Of a stretch of 64,000 bases of DNA, positions 34,862-44,723 are shown piece after piece. Origin of the DNA: Verrucomicrobiota bacterium (GTDB taxonomy: Bacteria > Verrucomicrobiota > Verrucomicrobiia > Opitutales > Opitutaceae); assembly GCA_023399155.1 (NCBI GenBank), contig JAEWQP010000002.1, positions 262,905-326,904 of the forward strand, read 5' to 3'. The notes beneath the pieces were generated by a model that ran no database searches, was not told the DNA's origin, and was given only the letters and a program-made list of their open reading frames with translations. Within the stretch, counting starts at the first letter, position 1; each line of letters begins with the position of its first letter. The translations under genes were made by a program, and so were the position numbers.

Positions 34862-37333
34862 TCATGAGCGCTTCTTAGTGATGGACAGGGGCCGGTTCCA
34901 GAAAGGCGGAAGCGGGAGGTCGTTCAGGGCGATCCCCCCACCGTTTGGAAAATAAAGCGGTGCTGCTCCGGGCAGGGTGACTGTGACGGGAATGGCGTCG
35001 GGCGCATGAACCGTCAGATCCAGTCGGTTCTGGAGCGGGCGGACCGTCCAAGTCGTCCGGATACGTCCGACCGGCGTATCGATAGCGCCGCTGGCGTGCG
35101 ATGTCGCGTCGAGGCCCGGCGCGATATGAATGCTCGTCCAGCCTGGCGCCCCGGGCCGAATTCCGAGCACCTCGCGCAGGAACACGATGACAGGCCAACT
35201 CGACCAGGCGTGGCAGTCGCTTCGGGTCGGGTCGGCCATTTCCTGCCATGTGGTCAGGCCGTTTGCCAGCATGGCGCGCCAGGGTGAAAGCACGTCGGGA
35301 AACAGGCGATCGAGGCGACCCAGTCGTGCCAGCGCCTGGACCAGGTAGAACCGATGCATGAGCGACATCGGAATCAGGCCTGTGGTCTCGGCGAGACTCG
35401 TCCGGAGGCGGACAAGCTGCGACGCCGAGGGGGCTCCTGCGAGAATCGCAAACGACTGGGTATGTTCGGTAAGGGGATCAGACTCGCGACCGGGGCCTTC
35501 GTGGAAGCAGCCCGCGGACTCGGACCAGGCGGTGCGGAGGGCTCCGAGCAACACCTTCTGAAGTCGGCTCCAGCGCAGCGCCTCGAATGGGTTGCCGGCC
35601 CCGTTGTGCAGTTCCAGCGCAGCTTCGATTGCCAAAGCGAACAGAGCTGTGAGGAAGGTGGAGGGCGCGCCGGCGGCGGCACAGGGTGCCACGCCCTCCG
35701 GCCACTCGGGGACCCAGTCGATCCACGCCCATGCGTCGATACGACCCACGAATCCCTCCGGTGTGAGTCGATCTCGAAAGTGGCAGAGCACGGCGTCCAC
35801 GGCCGGCAATGATTCGCGCACGAAGGACGCATCCGCATGCCCCAGCCAGCGCCAATAGTCGCCGAGCATCAGAATCCAATGCAGGGAAAAGTGCGGAATG
35901 ACCTGCCGGCCGCGCGCCGGGGCCCGGCTCGCGACGAGGCCGCTCGCGTCGAGCGAATCGCGAAAGTAAAGAAGCCCTTGTCGCCCCAGCCGGGTGTCAT
36001 TCGCCAGATACTGGCTGCAGAGCGCCTGGATGCGGGCGTCCGCGACGTAGTTGAGCTGTTCGAAATACGGACAATCTTCGTAGGTTTCGTGTGCGCACAG
36101 ATGCAGTGTCCTGATGCTGGTGACCCAGAACCCGGATGTGTCCGGGTCGGCGCAGTCAAACCGGGCGTGCATCTCCTGCGGAAAGGCGGTGTAGCGGTGG
36201 TGAGCCGCGCGAAGTGTGACGGGGGAGTCGCCGGCGCCGACGAGCAGCTTGATGAAGCGAAACGTTCGCCAGTGGAAGGGCTCGAAGACGTGTTCGCCTC
36301 CAGGCAGCACAAGGATATCGCGGTAGCCATGCGGCTCGCCGCGGGCCAGGTCGTCGCGTGGGCCGGACTTGCGCCACTGCGTGTTGTCACCTTCGCCGGT
36401 CCACTGGCCGAGAGCCTCGGCATACACGATTTCCACGACTCGATCTGCGCCGCCCTCGAAGGCGAATACCGGGTAACTGGTCGTCATGACATCGGCCTGC
36501 AGCCACGCCTCTCCTGAGATGCCGGGGTCGAGCCGCCAGGGAAGGACGATCGGCGACCTGTCGACAAAGATGTGGAGAAACTCGCGCGGAACCTCAGTCA
36601 GTGCTGGAAGCCGACGAGCGTGAAGTCGGTGACTCGGTGACAATCCCCAGCCTTGGGTGTGGCTGAGTCCAGGGACGGGAACCGGGCAAGACCATCCACT
36701 CGCGTCAAAATCCGGGCATTGCCATCGAGCCGGACGCAGACGGGCGTCCACGCGGTCAAGCGGTCCGAGGAAGATCTGAGCCTCATGCAAGAGGTGGTCC
36801 TTCTGGGGCGATACGGATTCGTCGGGTCTCGCCAGCCAGGCACCGGGCGTGTCGAGCTCATCTCCGTCAAACTCCTGCACGAGGAACCCGGGCAGGAGAC
36901 CGTGCACCTCGCTTATCGGTCCCTGTTCCCCCCACCAGCGCACCTCGGCGGCGAGCACGTTGCGGCCCGGTAGGAGCAAGTCGGCAAGTTCATACGTCTC
37001 GGCGTGATAACGGGCCAACGTGCCTTTCAGCGGTCCGCGGCCGATCCGGCGACCATTGAGCCAGAGGATGTAGCGATTGTCGGCTGTGATCAGGATGCGG
37101 CGCGATCTCGGCCGGGTGGTGACGACGAACTCGCGGCGGAACAGCGAGGTCCGCCAGGCGTCCTGGCGCTGCTCAAGGCTGGGCCAGACAAAGGCGGCTC
37201 GCAAGGGTGGCAGGTCAGCGTCGATGACGAGCGCCTTGTCCGCATCGCTAGAAGGGCACGCGGGAAGCGGAAGCGGCGCGCCGTTCGCACCATGTCGTGC
37301 CTGCTCAAGCGCGCCAAACGCCGCCGAATTCAT
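34862..37333 (-). CDS. GH78 alpha-L-rhamnosidase-like protein
   Basis: 823 residues from ATG 37333 (a GTG 42 bases upstream is in frame). Order: N-terminal rhamnosidase beta-sandwich with 'FRREFVVTTRPRSRRILI', 'YILWLNGRRIGRGPLKG' and 'YELADLLLPGRNVLAAEVRW'; an (alpha/alpha)6 barrel with 'ETYEDCPYFEQLNYVADARI', the GH78 active-site region in its 'CPYxEQLxY' form; and a C-terminal beta domain with 'SDCHAWSSWPVIVFLREVLG' and 'HIAPGL'. No signal peptide, so it may act on imported rhamnosides in the cytosol. It is divergent from a LacI-type regulator, which probably controls it. Alpha-L-rhamnosidase is the best call; some members of this subgroup have other specificities. Confidence 0.82.
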   Translation of the reverse strand: MNSAAFGALEQARHGANGAPLPLPACPSSDADKALVIDADLPPLRAAFVWPSLEQRQDAWRTSLFRREFVVTTRPRSRRILITADNRYILWLNGRRIGRGPLKGTLARYHAETYELADLLLPGRNVLAAEVRWWGEQGPISEVHGLLPGFLVQEFDGDELDTPGAWLARPDESVSPQKDHLLHEAQIFLGPLDRVDARLRPARWQCPDFDASGWSCPVPVPGLSHTQGWGLSPSHRLHARRLPALTEVPREFLHIFVDRSPIVLPWRLDPGISGEAWLQADVMTTSYPVFAFEGGADRVVEIVYAEALGQWTGEGDNTQWRKSGPRDDLARGEPHGYRDILVLPGGEHVFEPFHWRTFRFIKLLVGAGDSPVTLRAAHHRYTAFPQEMHARFDCADPDTSGFWVTSIRTLHLCAHETYEDCPYFEQLNYVADARIQALCSQYLANDTRLGRQGLLYFRDSLDASGLVASRAPARGRQVIPHFSLHWILMLGDYWRWLGHADASFVRESLPAVDAVLCHFRDRLTPEGFVGRIDAWAWIDWVPEWPEGVAPCAAAGAPSTFLTALFALAIEAALELHNGAGNPFEALRWSRLQKVLLGALRTAWSESAGCFHEGPGRESDPLTEHTQSFAILAGAPSASQLVRLRTSLAETTGLIPMSLMHRFYLVQALARLGRLDRLFPDVLSPWRAMLANGLTTWQEMADPTRSDCHAWSSWPVIVFLREVLGIRPGAPGWTSIHIAPGLDATSHASGAIDTPVGRIRTTWTVRPLQNRLDLTVHAPDAIPVTVTLPGAAPLYFPNGGGIALNDLPLPPFWNRPLSITKKRS

Positions 37334-37797
37334 GCGGATGGGGAGGCCGCCGGGTCGGCGACTCGTGGTTGCCACGCTGCGGTGGGAACTGGACCGGTAG
37401 GAGAAACAAGAATACGCTATTCGGTCGTTCGCCTCGAACCGGCGATGAGGAGCGGAATCCCGAGGCGTATTCAGTTGCGGGATTCACGAAAAGATGAGCG
37501 TAGCGCGGCCGCGGGCCCCGGTGGCATTGGCTGGTTGCTGGCGCTTGTTGTCGAGGATGCGGTCCGAAGTCTCTGGATCACCGGTCGCGACGGATGCAGG
37601 CGCGTGCCGGTTGAAGAGGGCAGGGACGAGCCGCGGATACTTTCACCATCGACCCTCGCGGATTCCGGGCAACACGACCGGCTATTCATCCCGTTGAATG
37701 GATGGGATCGTGACAAACGCCGGATCGCCCTCCAGACAGGGTGATCCGGAAGCAACCGCCCTTCCTTTCCCCGACCTACCCTGAGCCTCCCCGATCC
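37334..37797. other. Divergent promoter region between GH78 and LacI-type regulator
   Basis: 464 bases between two divergent genes. It contains the candidate operator at 37410-37422. A plus-strand frame stays open through it, but this is an extension of antisense reading over GH78 and has no family match I recognise. No terminator or RNA seen. Confidence 0.45.
37410..37422. promoter_or_regulatory. Candidate LacI-family operator (5-3-5 palindrome)
   Basis: gaatacgctattc has 5-base arms (gaata/tattc) around cgc, 77 bases upstream of the GH78 start and in front of the LacI-type gene. LacI-family operators usually have a central CG within a palindrome, which this does not exactly match; a related half (gaggcgtattcag) lies about 55 bases downstream. 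Weak evidence. Confidence 0.25.
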
Positions 37798-38823
37798 GTG
37801 AACCGTCGAATCACCCAACAGGATATCGCCGAGAAACTGGGCTTGGATAAGTCCACGGTCTCGCTCGCGCTTCGGAATTTCGCGGGCATTTCGGCGTCCA
37901 CTCGCGAGCGCGTGCACGCCATGGCCAAGAAGCTCGGCTACCGTCCGGATCCCGCGCTCTCGATGCTGGCGCGGCAGCGGTGGGCCGGTCTCTCGACCGG
38001 TGGAGGCGCTGCATTGGCCTATCTCGTCGATAGCCGGATGGAGAACGCAGAACAGCACGTGCGGTTCCTCCCCTCGGCCCGGGCGCGGGCCGAGCAGCGC
38101 GGCTATGTCGTGCATGAGTTCGATCTCGCCGCCTATGCGTCAGTCAAGACTGCGGCGCGGGTGCTGTACCACAGGGGCATCCGTGGTCTTTTGTTGCCAC
38201 AGTTTGAATACACAAAGGGGCCTGGCATACTGGACATGCCCGTGGAAAACTTCACCCTGGTCGGCCTGGACCTGGGATGGGTGGCGACTCGATTTCATCT
38301 TGTTGCTCCCGACCGTTTCGCAGCGACGCGCCAGGTGTGGGCGGAAGTGGTGACCCGGGGCTACCGCCGGGTCGGTGGAGCCATCCTTTCCCACGCTCCG
38401 CGCGCGGTCGATGATGCGACGCGCTATGGGAGCTCGGCTGCCGCGCAAGCCGAGCTGCTGACGCCCCGCGAACGCCTGCCTTTGCTGACCTCGGGGCCGA
38501 ACGACCGGGACTCCTTCTTGCGCTGGCTGGATAAGTACAAACCCGAGGCCGTCATCTGCTTCATCTCACGGGTATATGGTTGGATTCGGTCCTCCGGACG
38601 ACGTGTGCCCGAGGATGTCGCCGTGGCCGGGCTGTCCGTGTACACGCATGAGACACCGGAGTTCACCGGAGTTCTGCGGCCCGTTGATGAGATCGGTTCA
38701 ACCGGAGTCGACGCTTTGATCGCCGCGATGAACGAAAACGAATGGGGCATGCCTTCTCTACAGCGCAAACTGTTGCTTGAGCCGGTCTGGCATGAGGGCA
38801 CCACTCTGCCGGTGCGGGACTGA
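37798..38823 (+). CDS. LacI-family transcriptional regulator
   Basis: 341 residues from GTG 37798, placing the helix-turn-helix at the N-terminus ('RRITQQDIAEKLGLDKSTVSLALRN' spans about residues 3-27), followed by the hinge helix region 'STRERVHAMAKKLGYRPDPALSMLARQR'. A GTG at 37741 would add 19 residues. The rest is a periplasmic-binding-protein-like effector domain ('GIRGLLLPQF', 'VAVAGLSVYTHETPEFTGVL' with the usual 'RPVDEIGSTGVD' segment). It lies between divergent GH78 and the co-directional TonB receptor, so it likely senses a sugar from that glycan and represses one or both. Confidence 0.9.
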   Translation: MNRRITQQDIAEKLGLDKSTVSLALRNFAGISASTRERVHAMAKKLGYRPDPALSMLARQRWAGLSTGGGAALAYLVDSRMENAEQHVRFLPSARARAEQRGYVVHEFDLAAYASVKTAARVLYHRGIRGLLLPQFEYTKGPGILDMPVENFTLVGLDLGWVATRFHLVAPDRFAATRQVWAEVVTRGYRRVGGAILSHAPRAVDDATRYGSSAAAQAELLTPRERLPLLTSGPNDRDSFLRWLDKYKPEAVICFISRVYGWIRSSGRRVPEDVAVAGLSVYTHETPEFTGVLRPVDEIGSTGVDALIAAMNENEWGMPSLQRKLLLEPVWHEGTTLPVRD

Positions 38824-38970
38824 GGCGTGCGTTGTTGTCCGCGCCCATACGCGAGCCGGCTCAACGAGATGAATTTTCGGCGAATTGGAGGCCACGGGAT
38901 CGCGCATAGGCTGCACCGCGATGACGGGGACGGTCCCCGATCTTCGCTCACCCCAATCAATCCAGACCTC

Positions 38971-41900
38971 ATGATCCCCTCCCAAGTTATGTCGGGAAGT
39001 CGTTCGCGCTGTATTGTCGCCCTCCTGACGGGTGCGATCGCCAGCGTGGCCGCTGCCCAGACAGCCCCCACACCGGAACCGACGGAAGAAGAGATATTCG
39101 TGCTTCCCCCGTTCGTGGTCAGCACAGACAAGGATATGGGCTATGCCGCCACGTCCACCCTCGCCGGCACGAGATTGCGCACCAATCTGGAGGATGTGGG
39201 CTCCTCGATCACCGTATTGACCGAGGAATTCATCGAGGATCTTGGTGGAACGGATTCCGGCTCCGTTCTCGCCTATGCGACCAACATGGAAGTGTCGTCG
39301 GCGCGCGGCAACTACATCCACGCTTCGAACGGCAGCTTCGGAAACAACGACGAGACTCTGCGCATGCTCAACCCGGCTGGCAGCACGCGGGTGCGCGGCC
39401 TGGTGAGTGCCGATAACACGCGAAACTACTTCCGGACCAATGTGGCTTGGGACAGCTACAATGTCGGTCGCATCGATTTACTGCGCGGACCCAACAGCAT
39501 TCTCTTCGGCCTGGGCAGTCCCGGCGGTGTGGTGAATGCGAGCACGGACGCCGCCAACCTGCAAAACGACGCTGGCGAGGTCGGCCTGGCGTTCGATCAG
39601 TTCGGCTCGATGCGTGGCACGCTGAACTACAACAAGGTCATCTCCGAAGGTCAGTTGGCAGTGCGCGTCGCGGCTATGTCCGAGCGGAGCGAGTTCCGTC
39701 AGCGGTTTGCATATGAGGACGAGGACCGGCAATACGTTGCGGCGACCTACCGCCCGCCTGTCCTCAATGGACACGGTCGGACCTTCGAGATCTCCGTGGA
39801 CTACGAACGCGGCGAGACGAAGAGCAACCGTCCGCGATATGCGCCTCCGGTGGATTTCATCACCCCCTATGTATCGGGACTGGAGATCAAGGAGATTCAG
39901 CTGCCCGCGGGCACCAACTTCAAGACCTACCCCAACGGCGTGATTCCGGGCGGAACGTTCGCGCTCAACGGCTACCAAGTGCCTTACGCCAACTATTTTG
40001 GCGGCACGCTGCCTTTGGGCATTGGCACGAGTTTTGACGGGGAAGGCACGAGGCTTATCGCGAGTCCGGACGGGGCGCAGGGCTGGGTCGTCGGACGCGG
40101 AGGTGCCTACGGCGTGTTCAATGCCAACGGCACCATCAACACGAATCCGACTTCGTCGGCCCTGTTCGGGGCGAACTACAGCCCCCGTCTCATCAATTCG
40201 TTGAACAGCTACGCCACGGCCATCGGCCATCCGTTCGGAAGCGCGTGGTCGCGCACGTCGATGACCGATGCCACGGCGTTCGATTTCTATAACAACCTGC
40301 TGGACGGTCCGAACAAGCGGGAGTGGTCGGACTTCGAGCAGTTGCGCGGCGTACTGGCGACGACGTTTTTCCAGAACAAGCTGGGGCTCGAACTCTCGCA
40401 TTTTGGTGAATGGGCTGACTTCGGACAGACGAGCATGCTGAGCGACAACTCCCGCATCCTGGTCGATATCAACGGATTTCTACGCGATGGCACGCCGAAC
40501 CCAAATGTCGGGCGCGCCTACGTGCAGGAGACGACCTTCGGTGGCAATCGCATGCGCCGCTATGATATCGATGCGTCTCGAATTTCTGGGTACTTCGATT
40601 ACGATTTCAGGCGCGAGGGCAAGGGGCCCAAGTGGCTCCAGTATGTGCTGGGTCGGCAGGTGATCAATGCGGCCTGGTCGCGCGACGCGAACGAAACCCG
40701 CACCCGCGATTTCCAGCGGCATGTCTTCCCGGACGATTTGCTCACTGCCGTGGGGTTCCCGGGGCTGCGATTCAACAACAACACGCGCACCGGCGTGCAG
40801 TACTACATCAGCGACGACCTGACCGGGCGGACCAGTCTCTCCGGGGCCGGGTTCTCCTCCGTTGTGACGCCGATCCTCGATACGATCGGCAAGGCGCCCA
40901 TCACGGTTACGGTGTTCGATCCGACTTGGATTGCTCCAGACAGCGTGGCTCTCAATGCACCTTGGGTGAATCCCCTGGGGCAGAACTCCACGCAGTCGGC
41001 CAATCCGGCGAACTACGTCGGGTGGGTGCCGAAGCAGTATTCACTGATCGATGCGCTCAGCGGTGATCAGGCGGATCTGGATCTCGCGACGCGCGGTGCA
41101 ACGATGACCCACAGCCGGGTCGAGTCGCGGATCCTTTCATGGCAGGGATACCTCCTGGACGGGGCGATCGTCGGCACAGTCGGCTGGCGTGAAGATACGA
41201 ACCGCACCCGGCAGAAGAGCAGCACCGCGCGACCCGATGCCGGGGCCAACCTGGATCCGGCGATCTTCAACTACGGCACGGGCAACACCTATTCGATGCG
41301 GGTGCAGTCTCGCAGCCAGAGTGTGGTGGCGCACCTGAACCGCCTGCCCGGGATGGAGCGGCTGCCGATCAATATCGCGCTGGGTTACAACCATGGCGAG
41401 AACTTCAACCCATCCGCTGGACGGATTGACAAACTAGCACGGCCGCTGCCGCCACCGGCGGGGACGACTGACGAATACAGCATCCTCCTCGCAACGCCGG
41501 ATCGACGCTTCAGCCTCAAAGTGGCGAGGTTCGAGACGATGATTCTGGATGCGACCACCGGGGGAATCACCGACGAATACCGACTGCAACAGCTCCTGGG
41601 CGTCAATGGTGGACCTGCGGCGTACAATGCCGCCAATGGCATCCTGCGTGACGCCTATGAGAGTCAGACCACGCCGCCCAGTTGGAGCATCGATGATCAG
41701 GAAAATATCAGCGCTCCAGCTTGGTACGCAATGGAGACGGAATTGAAGAGTCGGTTCCCGACCTTCGTGTCCGAGTGGCTCCGAGCGGGCACGTTCGGAC
41801 CGAGCAACGCGGCGACCACGTTCAACATCGGGGGAACCAATACGGCGGACACTCTCTCGAAGGGCTATGAAATCGAGTTCACGGCGAACCCCACTCCTCA

Positions 41901-42528
41901 GCTTCGATTGACCTTCAACGCCTCGAAAATTGATGCCTACGCCGACAACGTGCCAGGAGATGCCACCAGAGCGATCTATGAGTTTCTCAACGACGCCCTG
42001 TGGGATGGCGAAACGCTCACCGCGGCGGGAGCGCTTCGCAGCAATGAGAACCCGTTCGATGTCAATGCGACGATGGGCCAGTTCTTCCGCAATAATATCT
42101 GGCCAAACTATGTCGTGACCCTGCAGCGCAACGGTCAACGCAACACCGATCTCGTGCAGTGGCGCTTCAACGGGCTCGCCAACTACACATTTGATGAAGG
42201 CCGGTTGAAGGGCCTGGGCATAGGTGCAGCCTACCGGTGGGAAGGCGCGCGCTCGATCGGCTATCCGCGCTACTTCAATGAGTTCGGTTCTGTGACCGCG
42301 GACATTGATCGTCCGTTCATGGGTCCCGAAACGAGCCGTGTGGATTTCATCCTCAGCTACGGCCGCAAGCTCGGGAAACGGATCGATTGGCGCGTGCAAT
42401 TGAACGTCTACAATGCGTTCGGTGAGAACAAGCTGATTCCGGTCACCGCCAATCCGGATGGTTCCCACGCGCTGATGCGGATCCAGGAAGGGCGCAGCTG
42501 GCGGGTGTCCAACACCTTCAGCTTCTGA
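38971..42528 (+). CDS. TonB-dependent outer-membrane receptor (Verrucomicrobia type)
   Basis: 1,185 residues from ATG 38971, with a signal peptide (ending 'SVAAAQTAP'). The mature start 'EEEIFVLPPFVVSTDKDMGY' followed by 'TSTLAGTRLRTNLEDVGSSI' and 'LTEEFIEDLGGTDSGSVLAY' is the plug of the large TonB-receptor family seen in Opitutaceae; the acidic EEE-VLPPF box is likely the TonB box. 'VGRIDLLRGPNSILFGLGSP' is the plug core. The barrel is the long type and ends in an aromatic 'RVSNTFSF', the usual outer-membrane insertion signal. It follows the LacI regulator by 147 bases and precedes a sodium:solute symporter. It likely imports an oligosaccharide, perhaps rhamnose-containing. Confidence 0.92.
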   Translation: MIPSQVMSGSRSRCIVALLTGAIASVAAAQTAPTPEPTEEEIFVLPPFVVSTDKDMGYAATSTLAGTRLRTNLEDVGSSITVLTEEFIEDLGGTDSGSVLAYATNMEVSSARGNYIHASNGSFGNNDETLRMLNPAGSTRVRGLVSADNTRNYFRTNVAWDSYNVGRIDLLRGPNSILFGLGSPGGVVNASTDAANLQNDAGEVGLAFDQFGSMRGTLNYNKVISEGQLAVRVAAMSERSEFRQRFAYEDEDRQYVAATYRPPVLNGHGRTFEISVDYERGETKSNRPRYAPPVDFITPYVSGLEIKEIQLPAGTNFKTYPNGVIPGGTFALNGYQVPYANYFGGTLPLGIGTSFDGEGTRLIASPDGAQGWVVGRGGAYGVFNANGTINTNPTSSALFGANYSPRLINSLNSYATAIGHPFGSAWSRTSMTDATAFDFYNNLLDGPNKREWSDFEQLRGVLATTFFQNKLGLELSHFGEWADFGQTSMLSDNSRILVDINGFLRDGTPNPNVGRAYVQETTFGGNRMRRYDIDASRISGYFDYDFRREGKGPKWLQYVLGRQVINAAWSRDANETRTRDFQRHVFPDDLLTAVGFPGLRFNNNTRTGVQYYISDDLTGRTSLSGAGFSSVVTPILDTIGKAPITVTVFDPTWIAPDSVALNAPWVNPLGQNSTQSANPANYVGWVPKQYSLIDALSGDQADLDLATRGATMTHSRVESRILSWQGYLLDGAIVGTVGWREDTNRTRQKSSTARPDAGANLDPAIFNYGTGNTYSMRVQSRSQSVVAHLNRLPGMERLPINIALGYNHGENFNPSAGRIDKLARPLPPPAGTTDEYSILLATPDRRFSLKVARFETMILDATTGGITDEYRLQQLLGVNGGPAAYNAANGILRDAYESQTTPPSWSIDDQENISAPAWYAMETELKSRFPTFVSEWLRAGTFGPSNAATTFNIGGTNTADTLSKGYEIEFTANPTPQLRLTFNASKIDAYADNVPGDATRAIYEFLNDALWDGETLTAAGALRSNENPFDVNATMGQFFRNNIWPNYVVTLQRNGQRNTDLVQWRFNGLANYTFDEGRLKGLGIGAAYRWEGARSIGYPRYFNEFGSVTADIDRPFMGPETSRVDFILSYGRKLGKRIDWRVQLNVYNAFGENKLIPVTANPDGSHALMRIQEGRSWRVSNTFSF

Positions 42529-42554
42529 GCCAAGGCTCACAGAGGTAGGGTACG

Positions 42555-42584
42555 AAGGCCCTTCGGGTGATCCCGGAGGGCCTT
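42555..42584 (+). terminator. Rho-independent-like terminator after the TonB receptor
   Basis: A 13-base-pair stem, aaggcccttcggg (42555-42567) with cccggagggcctt (42572-42584) including one T-G wobble, and a tgat loop, 27 bases after the stop codon. It is followed by tcgcct rather than a T tract, so termination may be partial or assisted. Confidence 0.7.
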
Positions 42585-42810
42585 TCGCCTGAAGTCGCCC
42601 CACGCAGTATTCAAGGGTCACTCACATCGATCAAACGCGCAAGTGAGCGGGAGAATTTCTCACTCCATGATCGTGCACGCACTCTTCCGGCCCTCAGTCT
42701 CGCTCCTGGCGACCACCTCGGCGTGGGCTGAGTCGCCGCGAGCACGCAGGCTCATCATCGGTCCGTCGCGCTCCCGGTAGGAACGGCGCGGTTCGGACCG
42801 GCCGATTCTC

Positions 42811-44703
42811 ATGCATCTCATAGACTACGTCATCCTGGTCCTGGTGATGATCGGCTCGCTCATCATCGGATTCCGGCTGTCGAGTATCGCAAGCAAGAAT
42901 ACGACCGAGTTTCTCGTGGCGGGGCGGAAGATGCCCTGGTGGCTGATCGGCGTGGCCGACGTGGCCACGGGACTGAACACCAGCACCATGCTGGAGAGCT
43001 CGCGCAAGGTCCGACAGGATGGGATCAGCGGCATGATGTACCTGTGGGGGTTTGCCCTGAAGAACTGCGTCTCCGGTGTGTTCTTCGAGCGACTGTGGCG
43101 CCGGGCGCGGTTCAAGACTCAGATGGAGTTCTACCGTGAACGGTATGACGGCTGGCAGGCGAACTTCGCCCGGATCTACGACACCGTGATCTTCGGCGGA
43201 GTCGTGACGTCGATCTGGGCGGCGATCGGTCTGGTCGGGATCAAGAAAGTCGCCGTGGTCATGCTCGGATTGCCCGCCCACGTGGACGTGCTCGGCCTCG
43301 AGCTTGGGAGCGATACCGTGGTCGTGGTTGGCGTGGTGCTGATTGCCCTGGTTTACTCGGCGTCCGCCGGCGCGCGGGGCGTCTATTGGACCGACCTGTT
43401 CCAATTGGGGTTCGCGGTGGTCGCGGTCTATGCGCTGCTCATCATCTTGTATCAGGAAAGCGGAGGCAGCACGGGCTTGCGCATGCAGCTGGAGAACCTG
43501 CCCGGCGACAATGCCAGGTACCTTACGTTTCTACAGCCGTTCAGCATCGTGTACATCGGGATGCTTCTGGTGAATCCCCTGCTGGATCAGGGTGGTTTCA
43601 ATCCCGGGATGCAGAGGATCCTGAGCCTGAAGGACGAGCGGGAGGTTCTCTACAGTCTGATCGCTCGCCAGGTGATCGGCTTCGTGGTCCAGACCATTCC
43701 CTATGTCGTGATCGGGTTGATCGGCATGTTCCTGATCGACGATGCGTTGTTGCTGGCGAACCACGCCCCGCTTTACACGCCAGAAGGGGAGCCGGTCCCG
43801 GATTGGGAGCGCGCGTTTCCCGTGCTGGTCGATCGTTACCTGCCGATCGGGCTGACGGGACTGATGGCGGCATCCTTCCTCTGCGCCTTCATGTCGTCGT
43901 TCGACAGCAATATCCACCTGACCGGCGCGGTGGTGATCAACGATCTCTACCGGCCCTATCTGGTGAAGGGACGCGACGAGCGCCACTATGTGGCCGCCAC
44001 CAAGGCGATGATGACGCTCGCGGCGCTCGTCACGATCATGATCGGTATTCTCGCCGACGACATTCTCAAGCTGGGGTATCTGGCGATCACCATCTCTCTG
44101 GGCGGCGGGTGGATCCGGATGCTGCGCCTGGTATGGTGGCGTTCCAATGGCGCCGCCGAAGTGGCGGCACAGATCTTCGCGCTGGTGGTGTTTGCCATCA
44201 TCCTCTCGCCCGCGGGCAAGGGAATCGTGCTTGGCCTGATGGGCCTCATGAACCTCGAGGGGAACGATGCCTTCATCATCACGCGCAACCTCTCCGCGGC
44301 GCTGTGCTGCACCCTGTTCGCGCTCGTGGTGATGAAGTTCACGAAGCCCGAGCCCATGGACAAGCTTTGCCGCTTCTATCGCCGCATGCGGCCGTTCGGT
44401 TTCTGGGGGCCGGTTCGTCGGGAACTCGGTGATACAGTCAAGCAACCGGATCCGATCGGTGTGCAGGTGGCGCTCGTGGCCTCGATCGTCAGCGTGGTGT
44501 GGGGATGCTTCTTCGGGATCATGGCATTCTTCATCGCATTCTGGGAGATCGCCGCCGCGTGCGTCGTGGTCGTCGCGCTCGGCGCTCTTGGATCACGGCA
44601 CTTTATCCTCCGCCTCTATCCGCCCGGACGGGAGATCGAGGAGTTTCAAGACGGCGAGAACCGCGAGGCCTCGCCCCCGGAAAATCCGCTGAAAGTATCG
44701 TAG
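42811..44703 (+). CDS. Sodium:solute symporter (SSS family)
   Basis: 630 residues from ATG 42811. Polytopic, with an N-terminal span 'YVILVLVMIGSLIIGFRLSS', the SSS signature region 'TEFLVAGRKMPWWLIGVADV' and 'LNTSTMLESSRKVRQDG' in the sodium-site helix, 'GARGVYWTDLFQLGFAVVAV' and 'FLCAFMSSFDSNIHLTGAVV'. Extra hydrophobic spans at the C-terminus ('IGVQVALVASIVSVVWGCFF') make about 14 helices. It imports a sugar or glycoside with Na+. The GH65/phosphoglucomutase gene starts 20 bases after its stop, pointing to a disaccharide phosphorolysis route. Confidence 0.88.
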   Translation: MHLIDYVILVLVMIGSLIIGFRLSSIASKNTTEFLVAGRKMPWWLIGVADVATGLNTSTMLESSRKVRQDGISGMMYLWGFALKNCVSGVFFERLWRRARFKTQMEFYRERYDGWQANFARIYDTVIFGGVVTSIWAAIGLVGIKKVAVVMLGLPAHVDVLGLELGSDTVVVVGVVLIALVYSASAGARGVYWTDLFQLGFAVVAVYALLIILYQESGGSTGLRMQLENLPGDNARYLTFLQPFSIVYIGMLLVNPLLDQGGFNPGMQRILSLKDEREVLYSLIARQVIGFVVQTIPYVVIGLIGMFLIDDALLLANHAPLYTPEGEPVPDWERAFPVLVDRYLPIGLTGLMAASFLCAFMSSFDSNIHLTGAVVINDLYRPYLVKGRDERHYVAATKAMMTLAALVTIMIGILADDILKLGYLAITISLGGGWIRMLRLVWWRSNGAAEVAAQIFALVVFAIILSPAGKGIVLGLMGLMNLEGNDAFIITRNLSAALCCTLFALVVMKFTKPEPMDKLCRFYRRMRPFGFWGPVRRELGDTVKQPDPIGVQVALVASIVSVVWGCFFGIMAFFIAFWEIAAACVVVVALGALGSRHFILRLYPPGREIEEFQDGENREASPPENPLKVS

Positions 44704-44723
44704 CATCTCAGCGAACCCGTGCG

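Noticed and set aside
37004..37744. 246-residue plus-strand open frame across the GH78 start and promoter region
   Set aside because: Mostly antisense to GH78 with no family features; the part beyond the GH78 start (LWITGRDGC...) is too short to support.
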